Counted from the stretch's first letter, positions 11,324 through 21,198 are shown. The stretch is DNA of 64,000 nt from Desulfovibrio cuneatus DSM 11391 (GCF_000430005.1 NZ_KE387017.1:129715-193714), one strand, 5' to 3'. The notes: a model not told the origin generated them from the letters alone. Translations and numbers: made by a program.

Positions 11324-11842
11324 TTAAGCGGCTTTTTTGGTTTCAATAGCTTTAAGGGCATACAACACACCACGAATGGTGTTTGCAAGTACAGAAACAA
11401 GCCCGGTGGGCACGGCGTTCATGGTGCCGAGCAACTGGCCAAGCAGTGCTTCCCTGCTTGGCAGCTTGGCAAGTGCGTCAAGCTGTGCAGTGTCTAGTAC
11501 TTTACCCTCAAGGCTCGCGCGGCGCAAAACAAGTGTTTTGCTGGTCTTGGCAAAGTCAACCATTGCTTTTGCAACGGCTACGGGATCATCCGAACCAAGG
11601 GCGATGGCGCAGTTTTCGCGGAATGTGTCTTTAATGACCGCATGGGGACCGTCTTCAAGGGCGATCCTTGCCAGGGTATTCTTCACAATAAGCAACGTTG
11701 CGTTGCTTTCGCGAAGTTTAACCCGCAGGCGTGTCATTTCTTCCACCGGCATACCCTTAAAGTCGGCGATTACCGCAATGTTTGCATCTTGGGTTGCGGC
11801 CTTGATGCTGGCAATAATAGCGGCTTTCTGATCTTTTTTCAC
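11324..11842 (-). CDS. rplJ: 50S ribosomal protein L10
   Basis: 172 residues; anchors L7/L12 to the ribosome and, in known bacteria, represses its own mRNA through the leader. The start is GTG (MKKDQKAAI) with a textbook AAGGAG six bases upstream. The N-terminal rRNA-binding domain ([20 protein letters not shown]) and the C-terminal helix ending IETKKAA are present. Confidence 0.97.
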   Translation of the reverse strand: MKKDQKAAIIASIKAATQDANIAVIADFKGMPVEEMTRLRVKLRESNATLLIVKNTLARIALEDGPHAVIKDTFRENCAIALGSDDPVAVAKAMVDFAKTSKTLVLRRASLEGKVLDTAQLDALAKLPSREALLGQLLGTMNAVPTGLVSVLANTIRGVLYALKAIETKKAA

Positions 11843-12039
11843 GCGACTCTCCTTAAGTTATGTTGAGCCTGGTGGAAATGGAGCCAAAGAAAGTCTCGGC
11901 AGGTCTTCTCATTGGGCCTCTCAAATAGCCCTTTGTGCCTGCTGTCTGTGACTCGAATTTCCAGTGCCTCTAGCCATGGCGGCAATGCCGCCTATTGAAG
12001 GAAGAAAACCCGCAGAACCTAAGCCCTGCGGGTGTTCAA
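11843..12039 (-). promoter_or_regulatory. rplJ leader (expected L10 autoregulatory region)
   Basis: 197 bases without a gene lie between rplA and rplJ on the minus strand. The start holds a terminator-like hairpin (12001-12032); the rest has short inverted repeats. Position and length match the L10 leader known from other bacteria; I have not verified the L10-binding fold. Confidence 0.5.
12001..12032 (-). terminator. Terminator-like hairpin after rplA
   Basis: Minus strand CCCGCAG-N10-CTGCGGG followed by TTTTCTT. It is probably partial, since rplJL normally receive some read-through from rplKA. Confidence 0.65.
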
Positions 12040-12747
12040 TTAGCCTTCAATAAATTTGCGAATAATTTGTGGGTCTACCTTAAAGCCGGGGCCCATGGTG
12101 GTGGAAACAGACATGGCGCGCATGTAGGTGCCTTTGGCAGCAGAAGGGCGCAGTCGGTTTACTTCACCAAGAACAGTTTTGAGGTTGTCCATAATTTTTT
12201 CAGCACCAAAGGACACTTTACCCAGGGGGGAGTGCAGCACACCGGCTTTGTCCACCTTGAATTCAACGCGGCCCGCTTTTACTTCTTGTACAGCTTTGGC
12301 TACGTCAAAGGTTACAGTGCCAGTTTTGGCGTTGGGCATAAGCCCACGGGGGCCAAGCACCCGGCCTACCTGACCGACAAGGGCCATGCAGTCTGGGGTG
12401 GCTATGGCGCTGTCAAAGTTCAGGTTGCCAGCTTTGATTTCAGCTACCAGGTCTTCAGCACCAACAATGTCGGCACCGGCAGCCTTGGCTTCAGCCTGCT
12501 TTTCACCTTTACAGAAAACAGCAACGCGCACTGTTTTCCCCAGGCCATGTGGCAGGGAAATAGCACCGCGAACCATTTGGTCTGAATACTTTGGGTCTAC
12601 ACCAAGGCACAGAGCCAAATCTACTGTTTCATCAAATTTTGCGAAAGAAGCAGCAAGTGATTTTGCAACAGCTTCTTCAACTGCGAATTTTTCTTGTAAA
12701 TCCAGGCCGTCAATTGCGGCGCGGAATTTCTTCCCACGTTTCGACAT
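12040..12747 (-). CDS. rplA: 50S ribosomal protein L1
   Basis: 235-residue L1 stalk protein. The start [16 protein letters not shown] is followed by the two L1 domains, with signature [18 protein letters not shown]. In known bacteria L1 also represses the rplKA mRNA. It ends at ...QIIRKFIEG, immediately before the terminator-like hairpin. Confidence 0.97.
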   Translation of the reverse strand: MSKRGKKFRAAIDGLDLQEKFAVEEAVAKSLAASFAKFDETVDLALCLGVDPKYSDQMVRGAISLPHGLGKTVRVAVFCKGEKQAEAKAAGADIVGAEDLVAEIKAGNLNFDSAIATPDCMALVGQVGRVLGPRGLMPNAKTGTVTFDVAKAVQEVKAGRVEFKVDKAGVLHSPLGKVSFGAEKIMDNLKTVLGEVNRLRPSAAKGTYMRAMSVSTTMGPGFKVDPQIIRKFIEG

Positions 12748-12825
12748 GCTGTACCTTATCCTCGTTTGAATCTCCTGCCGACTTAATACGCACTATGGCA
12801 CCGCGGCAGTACAGTTGATTAAACG

Positions 12826-13248
12826 CTACTTAACGTCAATGCCCATGCTGCGTGCTGTGCCCATAATGGAACGCACCGCTGCTTCAAGATCTTTAGCGGT
12901 AAGATCGGGCAGTTTCAGTGCAGCAATTTCTTCCACTTGCTTCATGCTAATGGAGGCAACTTTGTTTCTGTTGGGCTCGCCAGAACCTTTTGCTACGTTG
13001 GCAGCTTTGGCAAGCAGAACGGAAGCAGGAGGGGTTTTGGTAATGAAAGAAAAGGTGCGGTCGTGGTAAACCGTAATAACTACGGGAATAACCGTGCCTT
13101 TTTGGTCTGCCGTTTTGGCGTTGAAAGCCTTGCAAAATTCCATGATGTTCAGGCCGTGCTGACCGAGCGCAGGCCCAACAGGTGGGGAAGGGTTAGCTAC
13201 GCCACCGGGAATTTGCAGTTTAATTTTCGCCACTTCTTTTTTGGCCAT
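12826..13248 (-). CDS. rplK: 50S ribosomal protein L11
   Basis: 140 residues; N-terminal domain with the proline-rich [19 protein letters not shown] signature and a C-terminal domain binding the GTPase-centre rRNA. Start [11 protein letters not shown] with AAGGAAA upstream. It lies 61 bases downstream of nusG. Confidence 0.97.
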   Translation of the reverse strand: MAKKEVAKIKLQIPGGVANPSPPVGPALGQHGLNIMEFCKAFNAKTADQKGTVIPVVITVYHDRTFSFITKTPPASVLLAKAANVAKGSGEPNRNKVASISMKQVEEIAALKLPDLTAKDLEAAVRSIMGTARSMGIDVK

Positions 13249-13309
13249 GATAGTTTCCTTTTAACCTTGGGGCACCCATGCTTACAGGGTAAGCTGCCCC
13301 CACATATGG

Positions 13310-13864
13310 TTAGCCCTTGGTTACCTGCACAAAGTCAAGTTCAACAGGGGTTTGTCTGCCAAATATCGAAACAGAAACGCGAAGTTTGCCTTTATCGTAG
13401 TTTACTTCTTCCACAACGCCGTTAAACCCGCCGAAGGGACCATCTACAACGCGCACTTCGTCGTCACGTTCAAAGTTGAATTTAGGCCTTGGTTGTTCCT
13501 GACGTGATTCCATAAGGCTCAATATGCGGTCGGCTTCGCTGTCGCGCATGGGTGTTGGGCGGTTTTTGCCGCCAACAAAACCAGTAACCTTTGGAATGGA
13601 CTGCACAAGGTGCCAGGAAAAGTCGGTCATGATCATACGAATCATGACATAACCGGGGTAAAACTTACGGGTGAAGGTTTTCTTCTCCCCGCGTACGAGC
13701 TCAATAACCTTTTCAGTTGGTGTAATAACCAGTTCTATCAGCCCCTGGTCTTGCGCTGTGCGTTGCATTTCCTTAATGGTAAGCTCCACACGCTTTTCAA
13801 AGCCAGAGTAGGTATGAACAATGTACCAACGGGCTTTTTGAGAACCTTCAAGCTCCTGAGTCAT
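13310..13864 (-). CDS. nusG: Transcription termination/antitermination protein NusG
   Basis: 184 residues. The NGN domain (about 10-125, including FTRKFYPGYVMIRM) binds RNA polymerase; the C-terminal KOW domain (about 128-180, VRVVDGPFGGFNGVVEEVN) binds S10 or Rho. Its ATG is separated from the secE stop by a single base, which suggests translational coupling. Confidence 0.97.
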   Translation of the reverse strand: MTQELEGSQKARWYIVHTYSGFEKRVELTIKEMQRTAQDQGLIELVITPTEKVIELVRGEKKTFTRKFYPGYVMIRMIMTDFSWHLVQSIPKVTGFVGGKNRPTPMRDSEADRILSLMESRQEQPRPKFNFERDDEVRVVDGPFGGFNGVVEEVNYDKGKLRVSVSIFGRQTPVELDFVQVTKG

Positions 13865-13865
13865 C

Positions 13866-14156
13866 TTACACCCCTATGGATAAAATGGCCTCGACTATCC
13901 ATGCGAGGAGAATATCGACGAATCCGAGGAAGAGTGACATGACAACCACCAAGCCGGCCACTGCATAACTTGTTACTTTCACTTCTTTCCAGGTGGGCCA
14001 AGAAACCTTGGCAAGTTCCGCCTGGGAAGCTTGAAAGTAATTTGCCATGCGCTGGAAAAAACCAGGTGTGGTTTCCAGTTCAGACATCTTTTGCTTGGGC
14101 TGGCTTTTTACACCAGCAGCCTGCGCCTGGTTCTGCGATTTCTGCTTGATGCCCAT
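13866..14156 (-). CDS. secE: Preprotein translocase subunit SecE
   Basis: 96 residues with the start MGIKQKSQ (AGGTG four to five bases upstream). An earlier in-frame ATG at 14180 has no ribosome site and overlaps nothing conserved. The basic amphipathic stretch AELAKVSWPTWKEVK is the SecE/Sec61-gamma signature and is followed by one membrane span (about residues 67-92). SecE stabilises the SecYEG channel. Confidence 0.95.
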   Translation of the reverse strand: MGIKQKSQNQAQAAGVKSQPKQKMSELETTPGFFQRMANYFQASQAELAKVSWPTWKEVKVTSYAVAGLVVVMSLFLGFVDILLAWIVEAILSIGV

Positions 14157-14342
14157 ATTGCACCTGTGTAGCGATTGCACGGGTTAAAGGCGATGCAACT
14201 TTTGTATGCCCGTTCAGCTTTTCTAACAAAATACATAATGACAGAGAGAAAAGATGAGGGGGAAGAAAGAGCAATACGCCGGACCACTATCAATAAGACT
14301 GTTCTGCGGTAAGTTGAACCTACCGCAGAACAGATATTAACG

Positions 14343-14419
14343 TGGCAGGGCAGGAGGGATTCGAACCCACAACATGCGGTTTTGGAGACCGCCGCTCTAG
14401 CCGTTGGAGCTACTGCCCT
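14343..14419 (-). tRNA. tRNA-Trp (anticodon CCA)
   Basis: Cloverleaf on the minus strand: acceptor AGGGCAG/CTGCCCT, anticodon loop CTCCAAA, T-arm GGTTCGAATCC, and a genomically encoded CCA end. It sits between rpmG and secE, as in many proteobacteria. Confidence 0.95.
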
Positions 14420-14432
14420 AGAGGGGAAGAGT

Positions 14433-14582
14433 TTACTTCGTTTCGCGGTGAACTGTCATTTTTCTGTCCCAAGGGCAGAACTTTTTCAGTTCAAGACGAG
14501 AAGTGGTATTCTTCTTGTTCTTGCTGGTGGCGTAATTGCGCCGTTTGCACTCAGTGCAGGCGAGCAGAATGTTAACCCGCAT
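14433..14582 (-). CDS. rpmG: 50S ribosomal protein L33
   Basis: 49 residues, [20 protein letters not shown]... ending TVHRETK. It has the zinc-type pair C9-x2-C12, but downstream there is only one cysteine (FCPWDRK) where zinc-binding forms usually have a CxxC, so zinc binding is doubtful. It starts three bases after the tuf stop. Confidence 0.93.
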   Translation of the reverse strand: MRVNILLACTECKRRNYATSKNKKNTTSRLELKKFCPWDRKMTVHRETK

Positions 14583-14585
14583 ACG

Positions 14586-15782
14586 TTACTCCAGTATTTC
14601 GGAGACAACGCCCGCGCCAACAGTACGGCCACCTTCGCGAATAGCGAAGCGCAGGCCCTGTTCCATAGCGATGGGGTTAATCAGATCTACAAGGAAGGTA
14701 GCGTTATCGCCGGGCATAACCATTTCAACGCCTTCAGCAAGGCCAATGATGCCGGTGATGTCTGTGGTACGGAAGTAAAACTGGGGACGGTAACCCGTAA
14801 AGAACGGGGTGTGACGGCCGCCTTCTTCTTTAGAAAGAACGTATACTTCCGCTTTGAACTTTTTGTGGGGGGTGATGGACTTGGGAGCGGCAAGAACCTG
14901 ACCGCGCTCAACGTCGTCGCGCTTCACGCCGCGCAGCAGGGCACCAATGTTGTCGCCAGCCTGACCTTGGTCAAGAAGCTTGCGGAACATTTCAACACCT
15001 GTGCAGATGGTCTTCACGGTGTCTTTGATACCAACGATTTCTACTTCTTCGCCCACTTTTACAATACCGCGCTCAACACGACCGGTTACCACGGTACCGC
15101 GGCCGGAAATGGAGAACACGTCTTCGATGGGCATCAGGAAGGGCTTGTCAATGACGCGCTCAGGCTGGGGAATGTAGTTGTCACAAGCCTTGAGCAGTTC
15201 AATAATAGGCTTTGCTGCTGGGTCGTCTGCGCTGGTAGCTTCAAGAGCTTTCAGTGCGGAACCGCGAATAACAGGAATGTCGTCGCCGGGGAAGCCGTAG
15301 CTGGAAAGAAGTTCGCGAACTTCCAGTTCTACCAGCTCAAGCAGTTCTTCGTCGTCAACCATGTCGCACTTGTTGAGGAACACAACAAGGCTAGGCACAC
15401 CTACCTGACGAGCAAGCAGAATGTGTTCGCGGGTTTGTGGCATGGGGCCGTCGGTTGCTGCTACAACAAGAATGCCGCCGTCCATTTGGGCTGCGCCGGT
15501 GATCATGTTTTTAATGTAGTCAGCGTGGCCGGGGCAGTCAACGTGTGCATAGTGACGCACGTCTGTTTGATATTCCACGTGGGATGTGGAAATGGTGATG
15601 CCACGCTCTTTTTCTTCGGGGGCTTTGTCAATTTCATCATAAGAGATGAATTTGCCGCCACCAAAAGCAATGCCAGCCACTTTGGTAATGGCTGCGGTGA
15701 GGGTGGTTTTACCGTGGTCGATGTGACCAATGGTGCCGATGTTTACGTGCGGCTTGGAGCGATCAAATTTTTCCTTACCCAT
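14586..15782 (-). CDS. tuf: Elongation factor Tu
   Basis: 398-residue GTPase that brings aminoacyl-tRNA to the ribosome. G1 GHIDHGKT, G3 DCPGHADY and G4 NKCD are visible, and domains 2 and 3 are complete. SD AGGGAG lies upstream of ATG. It is embedded between tRNA-Thr(GGT) and rpmG, the usual tRNA-tufB arrangement. Whether a second tuf copy exists cannot be seen here. Confidence 0.98.
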   Translation of the reverse strand: MGKEKFDRSKPHVNIGTIGHIDHGKTTLTAAITKVAGIAFGGGKFISYDEIDKAPEEKERGITISTSHVEYQTDVRHYAHVDCPGHADYIKNMITGAAQMDGGILVVAATDGPMPQTREHILLARQVGVPSLVVFLNKCDMVDDEELLELVELEVRELLSSYGFPGDDIPVIRGSALKALEATSADDPAAKPIIELLKACDNYIPQPERVIDKPFLMPIEDVFSISGRGTVVTGRVERGIVKVGEEVEIVGIKDTVKTICTGVEMFRKLLDQGQAGDNIGALLRGVKRDDVERGQVLAAPKSITPHKKFKAEVYVLSKEEGGRHTPFFTGYRPQFYFRTTDITGIIGLAEGVEMVMPGDNATFLVDLINPIAMEQGLRFAIREGGRTVGAGVVSEILE

Positions 15783-15834
15783 GGTGTTCTCCCTAACTTG
15801 CTGATTCTCACGCAGTTGGTGAATTGTGAAAAAA

Positions 15835-15910
15835 TGGAGCCCACGAGCAGGATTGAACTGCTGACCTCGTCCTTACCAAGGACGCACTCTACCTACTGAG
15901 CTACGTGGGC
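15835..15910 (-). tRNA. tRNA-Thr (anticodon GGT)
   Basis: Minus strand: acceptor GCCCACG/CGTGGGC, anticodon stem CGTCC/GGACG with loop TTGGTAA, T-arm GTTCAATCC, encoded CCA. Confidence 0.95.
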
Positions 15911-15953
15911 ATTTCCGTTTTAGCGAGCTGTGGGGAGGGACCGGGTGCTTTTG

Positions 15954-16029
15954 TGGAGCGGGAAACGAGACTCGAACTCGCAACCCTCAGCTTGGAAGGC
16001 TGATGCTCTAGCCATTGAGCTATTCCCGC
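15954..16029 (-). tRNA. tRNA-Gly (anticodon TCC)
   Basis: Minus strand: acceptor GCGGGAA/TTCCCGC, anticodon stem TCAGC/GCTGA with loop CTTCCAA, T-arm GTTCGAGTC, encoded CCA. Confidence 0.95.
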
Positions 16030-16092
16030 GCACTCGCCGTAGTTCCCCGGCAGGTAACCTGCCTCCTACAGCCTTAGACGCATTCAAATTTA

Positions 16093-16178
16093 TGGTGGTG
16101 GAGGGTGGATTTGAACCACCGAAGTCGTACGACGACAGATTTACAGTCTGTTCCCTTTGGCCACTCGGGAACTCCACC
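16093..16178 (-). tRNA. tRNA-Tyr (anticodon GTA)
   Basis: Minus strand: acceptor GGTGGAG/CTCCACC, anticodon stem-loop CAGACTGTAAATCTG, a long variable arm (class II tRNA), T-arm GGTTCAAATCC, encoded CCA. Four bases from the next tRNA. Confidence 0.95.
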
Positions 16179-16181
16179 ACA

Positions 16182-16257
16182 TGGAGCTGGCGATGGGACT
16201 TGAACCCGCAACCTGCTGATTACAAATCAGCTGCTCTACCAATTGAGCTACACCAGC
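16182..16257 (-). tRNA. tRNA-Thr (anticodon TGT)
   Basis: Minus strand: acceptor GCTGGTG/CGCCAGC, anticodon stem-loop CTGATTTGTAATCAG, T-arm GGTTCAAGTCC, encoded CCA. First gene of the tRNA-tuf transcript. Confidence 0.95.
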
Positions 16258-16348
16258 GTCGAAAAAGCTAATACTTCTGTTATGAAGAAAAGGCAAGAAC
16301 AATTTTGAGTAAATTGCAATTTGGTGCTTTTCCCTCATGCGAGAAGGC

Positions 16349-16377
16349 ACATTAGTCGTGTTCTTTCTTGAAGTCAA
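16349..16377 (-). promoter_or_regulatory. Promoter of the tRNA-tuf-ribosomal block
   Basis: Minus strand: TTGACT (16372-16377), 17-base spacer, TAATGT (16349-16354), about 90 bases before the first tRNA. It is the best sigma70-like match in this region. Confidence 0.75.
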
Positions 16378-16452
16378 GCGAAATACGCAAGGATGTGGAA
16401 AAAATGAGGTTCGCTCCGGCTACAAGCCAAGACGCCTTGCTGGCACTAAGAG

Positions 16453-16490
16453 AAACACCCCGCCTGGCACTGCCGGGCGGGGTGTTTTTG
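16453..16490 (-). terminator. Terminator of lpxC (bidirectional shape)
   Basis: AAACACCCCGCC, loop, GGCGGGGTGTTT: a 12-base stem flanked by A-rich sequence on one side and TTTTT on the other. It lies between the lpxC stop and the tRNA-tuf promoter, where it would insulate the two. Confidence 0.75.
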
Positions 16491-16539
16491 AGCTCTCAAT
16501 AAGGATTATTTGGGAAGCATTGATTAACGCAGCGCTTCC

Positions 16540-17466
16540 TTAGGCACTGGCCGCTGCGGTGTGCAGTGCGCGGGGCTGGCGCTTGTGTTCAACTATGCGG
16601 TGCAGGGGCTTGTGGTGTAGCGTTACTTCTTCCAGCAGGGTGCCCTTGCCTGCAACTAGTTCCCGAAGCAGTTGGTTGTTCAGGGCATGGCCGGAGCAAC
16701 GTACCGTGAACTTGCCTTGCAAGGGAAGTGGGAGCATAGCCATGTCGCCAATGAAGTCCAGTAACTTGTGCCGGACAAATTCATCCTGGCTGCGCAACCC
16801 GTCCTGGTTCATCACGCCAGTGTCGTCCAACACAACGGCATTTTCAAGGCTGCCCCCAAGGGCCAGTTTGTGGGCACGCATGGCTTCCACATCTTTCAGA
16901 AAGCCAAATGTTCTGGCATAGGCCACCGTGGCAAAGCTTTCCGGTGTCACTTCCAGCTTCAAGCGCTGGGTGCCAATAGTTTTGTGGGGAAAATGTATAG
17001 TGTAGTCCACCATGAAGCCTTCATAAGGTTCTGCCATAATGAAGGCGTCGCCCTTGCTGGTGGAATGAGCAGCTTTTACGCGCAGCACACGGCGCGGCTT
17101 GTGCAGTTGTTCGATGCCAGCGTCCTTTATAAGGAGAGCAAACTGCCTGGCGCTGCCGTCCAGAATGGGAACTTCGCCGCCCTGGATGTCTATATGTACG
17201 TTGTCTATTTCCAGTCCGCGCAGGGCAGCAAGCAGGTGTTCCACTGTAGAAACAGCACAATGCTCATTGCCAAGGGTTGTGGCAAGGCCTGTGGCAATAA
17301 CCACCTCAGGTGTGGGGGAAATGGTACATACCCCTTGTTTGCCTGAAACATGGAAGAGGATGCCTGTGTCCGCAGCGGCCGGGCGCATACGTAGAGTAAC
17401 GGTTTTGCCGCTGTGCAAGCCAATTCCTGTGCAATCAATGGAATGACGAATGGTGGTTTGAAGCAT
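16540..17466 (-). CDS. lpxC: UDP-3-O-acyl-N-acetylglucosamine deacetylase
   Basis: Zn2+-dependent deacetylase, the committed step of lipid A synthesis; 308 residues. Visible signatures: GIGLHSGK near the N-terminus, VEHLLAAL with ligand His77, HKLLDFIGD (second His and Asp ligands) and SGHALNN. The start MLQTTIRHS at 17466 is chosen because GAGGAA lies five bases upstream; an in-frame start at 17478 lacks one. It follows prmC at a distance of 218 bases with no gene between them. Confidence 0.96.
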   Translation of the reverse strand: MLQTTIRHSIDCTGIGLHSGKTVTLRMRPAAADTGILFHVSGKQGVCTISPTPEVVIATGLATTLGNEHCAVSTVEHLLAALRGLEIDNVHIDIQGGEVPILDGSARQFALLIKDAGIEQLHKPRRVLRVKAAHSTSKGDAFIMAEPYEGFMVDYTIHFPHKTIGTQRLKLEVTPESFATVAYARTFGFLKDVEAMRAHKLALGGSLENAVVLDDTGVMNQDGLRSQDEFVRHKLLDFIGDMAMLPLPLQGKFTVRCSGHALNNQLLRELVAGKGTLLEEVTLHHKPLHRIVEHKRQPRALHTAAASA

Positions 17467-17684
17467 GGTTCCTCGCAATGTTAACAGTCAACCTGCTCCA
17501 ATATATGCAAATAATGCACCAAAATGACTATTGTTGTATCTACTTAATTTTAAATATGATTTCTTTTTCAGAGGGGGTTTGTACTTGTGTCTTTTTGGCG
17601 ACTGTTGTTTTGAAGACACACCTGCCATACAGGCTCTAATGAAGAAACAGGTGCGTGTTGCAGGGGGGCGTCCATGGCTGGGCC

Positions 17685-18596
17685 TTACTTGGCTGTGCGC
17701 ACAGCCATGGCAATTCTGTCCAATCCTGCTAAATCGGCAATTATTCGTGCTTCCTGCCATTTTGCGTGTTGGAGCATTGCCAGCACTGCACTGCCTTGTG
17801 TGTGGCCCATTTCCATAAGTAGCAGGCCGTCTGGGCGTAAGGCTGTGGCGGCTTGCCGCACCAGGGCCTCCAGGTCTTCCAGCCCGGTGGCGGGTGCAAC
17901 TGCATTATCGGAACGCCGGGGCACCAGCGCAGTAGCGGGTTCAAAGTGGCGCACCTCGTGGCAGAGTCCCTCATATTCTTTCTGGCTTATATAGGGAGGG
18001 TTGGCCACAAACAGGTGCATGCTTTGCGGCAGCATAACGGGCATGGTAAAGTCGGCCTGGGCAAACAGGAGTGAGGAAACATGGTGGCGGGCGGCGTTGG
18101 TTTTGGCTACTTGCAAGGCAGCACGGCTTGTATCTACAGCAATGCCGCGCATGAAGGGCAGTTCCAGGGCCAGGGTAATGGCAATGCAGCCAGAGCCAGT
18201 GCCGCAATCAATAAAATAGCCAGCTTCCGTGTTTCGGGCAGGGGGGGCGGTAAAAAAAGACACAGCCGTTTCCACCAGCAATTCTGTTTCCGGCCTGGGC
18301 ACCAGGGTACTGGCAGTCACACCAAAGGCCCGCCCATAGAACTCTTTTTCCCCAATGAGGTACGCAACTGGTTCCCCTGTGCTGCGCCGCAGTATCAGGG
18401 CCTCCGCCCTGGCATACAGTTCTGCATCAAGGGGCATATTGGGGGTGAGCAGGCATGTTTTGAGGAAGTCGTTGCGGTCCATGCCAAGGGTATGGGCCAG
18501 CAGTACCTCTGCTGAAAGGCGCGGGCTGTCTACCCCGTGCTGGTGCAGCAGGGCTGTGAATTGCCTCAGGCTGTTGTGTAAAAGTGGGTTTGGCAT
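17685..18596 (-). CDS. prmC: Release factor glutamine methyltransferase
   Basis: 303 residues; methylates the Gln of the GGQ motif of release factors using S-adenosylmethionine. The N-terminal helical domain is followed by a Rossmann methyltransferase domain: FIDCGTGSGCIAITLAL (SAM site) and the substrate-binding NPPYIS motif. It lies downstream of prfA, its substrate, with a 288-base repeat-filled gap between them. Confidence 0.95.
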   Translation of the reverse strand: MPNPLLHNSLRQFTALLHQHGVDSPRLSAEVLLAHTLGMDRNDFLKTCLLTPNMPLDAELYARAEALILRRSTGEPVAYLIGEKEFYGRAFGVTASTLVPRPETELLVETAVSFFTAPPARNTEAGYFIDCGTGSGCIAITLALELPFMRGIAVDTSRAALQVAKTNAARHHVSSLLFAQADFTMPVMLPQSMHLFVANPPYISQKEYEGLCHEVRHFEPATALVPRRSDNAVAPATGLEDLEALVRQAATALRPDGLLLMEMGHTQGSAVLAMLQHAKWQEARIIADLAGLDRIAMAVRTAK

Positions 18597-18609
18597 GGCT
18601 TACTTGTGT

Positions 18610-18769
18610 AAAATGGGGGGACGCTGTCCCCCAGCCCCCTGCAAGGGACGTGACGCCCCTTGACCCCCATTTTCGTTCCTTTTCCCGTAATGCGGGAAAA
18701 GGAACGAAGTTGCGGGTTCCAAGGGCATCATGCCCTTGGCGGAGGGGTTTGGGGAGGCAGGGCCTCCCC
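18610..18769. repeat. Composite multi-hairpin intergenic element (family E)
   Basis: The prfA-prmC gap holds several hairpins in a row: AAAATGGGGG...CCCCCATTTT closing a small branched fold (18610-18673, with GGGGGACGCTGTCCCCC and CAAGGG...CCCTTG inside); a perfect 16-base stem with a 5-base loop (18672-18708, TTCGTTCCTTTTCCCG arm); CCAAGGGCA TCA TGCCCTTGG (18719-18739); and GGGGAGGC..GCCTCCCC (18751-18769). No convincing open frame. It would be transcribed in the prfA-prmC mRNA. Confidence 0.7.
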
Positions 18770-18885
18770 AAAATGGCAATAGGCGTTGTTGTATGCAGGC
18801 GTGGGTTGAGGGTGCGAAAAAGGGGAACCGAAGCTCCCCTGCCATTATATATAATGATGGTATGAAAAAGATGCACTGCCGGGTG

Positions 18886-19956
18886 CTACTCGCCAGACTG
18901 TTGCTTGAGGGCTTCGGTTTGCGCGGCCGTGGTGAGGGCATTGATGAAGTCCTGGATGTCGCCTTCCATCACGGAATCAAGTTTGTACAGCGTCAGGTTG
19001 ACGCGGTGGTCGGTGACGCGGCCCTGGGGAAAGTTGTAGGTGCGGATGCGTTCCGAGCGGTCACCGGAGCCTACCTGGGCGCGGCGGGTTTCAGCATGTT
19101 CGGCATTCAACCGTTCCTGCTCTGCCTGTACAATGCGTGAAGAAAGAATTTTCAGGGCCTTGGCCTTGTTTTTGTGCTGCGACTTTTCGTCCTGGCAGGC
19201 CACCACAAGGCCTGTGGGAATGTGGGTAACGCGCACGGCAGAGTCTGTGGTGTTCACGCTTTGCCCGCCAGGGCCGGAGGAACGATACACGTCATAGCGC
19301 AGGTCTTCCGGGCGGATGTTGGCGTCTGCTTCTTCCGCTTCGGGCATAATGGCCACGGTGGCGGCAGAAGTATGGATGCGTCCCTGCGATTCCGTAGCAG
19401 GAACGCGCTGCACCCGGTGGGTGCCAGCTTCATACTTAAGGTAGCTGTACGCTTTCTGCCCGGCAAGCAGGGCGATAATTTCTTTGTAGCCGCCGGAGTC
19501 GGAATCAGAAGCGCTCATCACTTCCACTTTCCATCCGCGTGATTCTGCATAGCGTGTATACATGCGGAACAAATCGCTGGCAAACAGGGCGGCTTCTTCC
19601 CCGCCTGTGCCAGCGCGGATTTCCAAAATAATGTTCTTGTCGTCCAGGGGGTCTTTGGGCAGCAGCAGCACAGTAAGTTCATGCTCAAAGCGCTCGGCCT
19701 CTGCTTCCAGTTCCTTGATTTCTTCCTGGGCCATGGCGCGAATTTCCGGGTCGCCATCAGCAAGCAGTTCTTTGTTGCCTGCAAGCCCGGTCTGTACTTC
19801 CTTGTACTGCTTGAAGACATCCACAACTTCTTTCAGGTCTGCGTGGGCTTTGGCCAGTTTACGGTATTTTTCCTGGTCGGCCAGCACATCGGGGGAAGAA
19901 AGCTGTACTTCAAGGTCCGCATAGCGGTGTTCAAGGTTTTCCAGTTTGGCGAACAT
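18886..19956 (-). CDS. prfA: Peptide chain release factor 1
   Basis: 356 residues. Stop-codon recognition element RVPATES (PxT type, residues 185-190), which marks RF1 (UAA/UAG), and the catalytic GGQ at 230-232 in [11 protein letters not shown]. The ATG overlaps the upstream stop codon (TAATG), so translation is probably coupled to the DUF1385 gene. Confidence 0.97.
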   Translation of the reverse strand: MFAKLENLEHRYADLEVQLSSPDVLADQEKYRKLAKAHADLKEVVDVFKQYKEVQTGLAGNKELLADGDPEIRAMAQEEIKELEAEAERFEHELTVLLLPKDPLDDKNIILEIRAGTGGEEAALFASDLFRMYTRYAESRGWKVEVMSASDSDSGGYKEIIALLAGQKAYSYLKYEAGTHRVQRVPATESQGRIHTSAATVAIMPEAEEADANIRPEDLRYDVYRSSGPGGQSVNTTDSAVRVTHIPTGLVVACQDEKSQHKNKAKALKILSSRIVQAEQERLNAEHAETRRAQVGSGDRSERIRTYNFPQGRVTDHRVNLTLYKLDSVMEGDIQDFINALTTAAQTEALKQQSGE

Positions 19957-20984
19957 TAGTTTTGCTCCAGACGCGTATAGGCAGTGGTGGAAATAGTGGA
20001 TGTGGTATCGCCATGCAGGGCTTCTTTCAGCGCAGCAAGGGCCACTTCAAGTTGTTGTTTGTCAGGTTCGCGCGTGGTGAGCTTTTGCAGCAGCATTCCA
20101 GGCCCGCGTAACAGGGTACCCAGCAAAGGGGTGTGAATGCGGGCGGCGTAGCGGATGGCTTCATAGGCCACGGCGCTGATGGGGGCCATAAGCAGCAGCT
20201 TGAACACCAGCACCACACTGTGTTTTACTATGGGGGAGGCTGGTGTCCACACGGCCAGCATAGCCGGCACGGTAATGGTATGCAGCACAATGGAAATGCA
20301 CAGTACAAACAGCAAAAATGCGGTGCCACACCGTGGGTGCAGCCTGCTGTAGCGGGCGGCTGTTTCCGGGGTAACGGGGTTTTCGCCCTGTTCATAGGCA
20401 CTAATGGCTTTATGTTCTGCCCCGTGGTAGGCAAACACACGGCGAATTTCCGGCAGGCGGGAAATAGCCAGTATGTACCCAAGAAAGATGACCATTTTGA
20501 TCAGGCCATCCCACAGGTGGAAAGAAAACCCTTCCACCGCACCAGCAAGGGAAAAATACCCAAGGCCCAGGGTAAGCAGGTGCGGAACCACCACAAACAG
20601 CAAAAGGGCAAGCCCCAAAGCCACGGCCATGGTAAGTACCATTTGCCATGGTTTAATGGGTTCGCCCTCTGCCTCCGCCGCAAGGCTTGCGGAAAGGTTC
20701 AGCGCACGAATACCGTTGACCATGGTTTCCAGCAGAACCGGAAACCCGCGCAGCCATGGTTTTTTTGCCCATGGCGCATTTAAGAGCACCCGCCAGGGAA
20801 GCACGGTGGTCACCACTTCTTCATCAGGCTTACGCACAGCAATGGCAAGTTGTTTGCCATTGCGCATCATAACGCCTTCCATAACAGCCTGCCCACCCAC
20901 CGCCAGGCTTTCCTGCTTTTCAGCTGCGGCAAGGGCGCTTTGCAGCGCAATACAATATTGGGGCAGTGTGTTGAGAAGAAGCAC
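19956..20984 (-). CDS. DUF1385 membrane protein
   Basis: 342 residues, function unknown. The GTG start at 20984 is chosen because TAAGG lies five bases upstream and the longer frame would run through rpmE. The N-terminal soluble part has the family signature VGGQAVMEGVMMRNG; about four to five hydrophobic segments follow, with a conserved FAYHGAEHKAISAYE and HPRCGTAF between them. The family is consistently found beside rpmE and prfA in diverse bacteria, as here. Confidence 0.9.
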   Translation of the reverse strand: MLLLNTLPQYCIALQSALAAAEKQESLAVGGQAVMEGVMMRNGKQLAIAVRKPDEEVVTTVLPWRVLLNAPWAKKPWLRGFPVLLETMVNGIRALNLSASLAAEAEGEPIKPWQMVLTMAVALGLALLLFVVVPHLLTLGLGYFSLAGAVEGFSFHLWDGLIKMVIFLGYILAISRLPEIRRVFAYHGAEHKAISAYEQGENPVTPETAARYSRLHPRCGTAFLLFVLCISIVLHTITVPAMLAVWTPASPIVKHSVVLVFKLLLMAPISAVAYEAIRYAARIHTPLLGTLLRGPGMLLQKLTTREPDKQQLEVALAALKEALHGDTTSTISTTAYTRLEQN

Positions 20985-20991
20985 AGTAACC

Positions 20992-21198
20992 TTACTTCTC
21001 CAGCTTGGCGTATTTTTTACGGAAGCGGTCAATACGGCCAGCGGTGTCAATAAGGCGCTGCTTGCCTGTGTAGAAGGGGTGGCAGTTGGAGCAAATTTCC
21101 ATGTGCAGGTCTTCTTTAACGGAAGTTGCTTCAATGCTGAAGCCACACGCACAGCTGATTTTGGAATTGAACGTTTTGGGATGGATATTCTCTTTCAT
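20992..21198 (-). CDS. rpmE: 50S ribosomal protein L31 (zinc-binding form)
   Basis: 68 residues, start [10 protein letters not shown]. Cysteines in SCACGF and ICSNCHPF give the C+ (zinc-containing) type of L31. First gene of rpmE-DUF1385-prfA-prmC; only seven bases separate its stop from the next start. Confidence 0.95.
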   Translation of the reverse strand: MKENIHPKTFNSKISCACGFSIEATSVKEDLHMEICSNCHPFYTGKQRLIDTAGRIDRFRKKYAKLEK

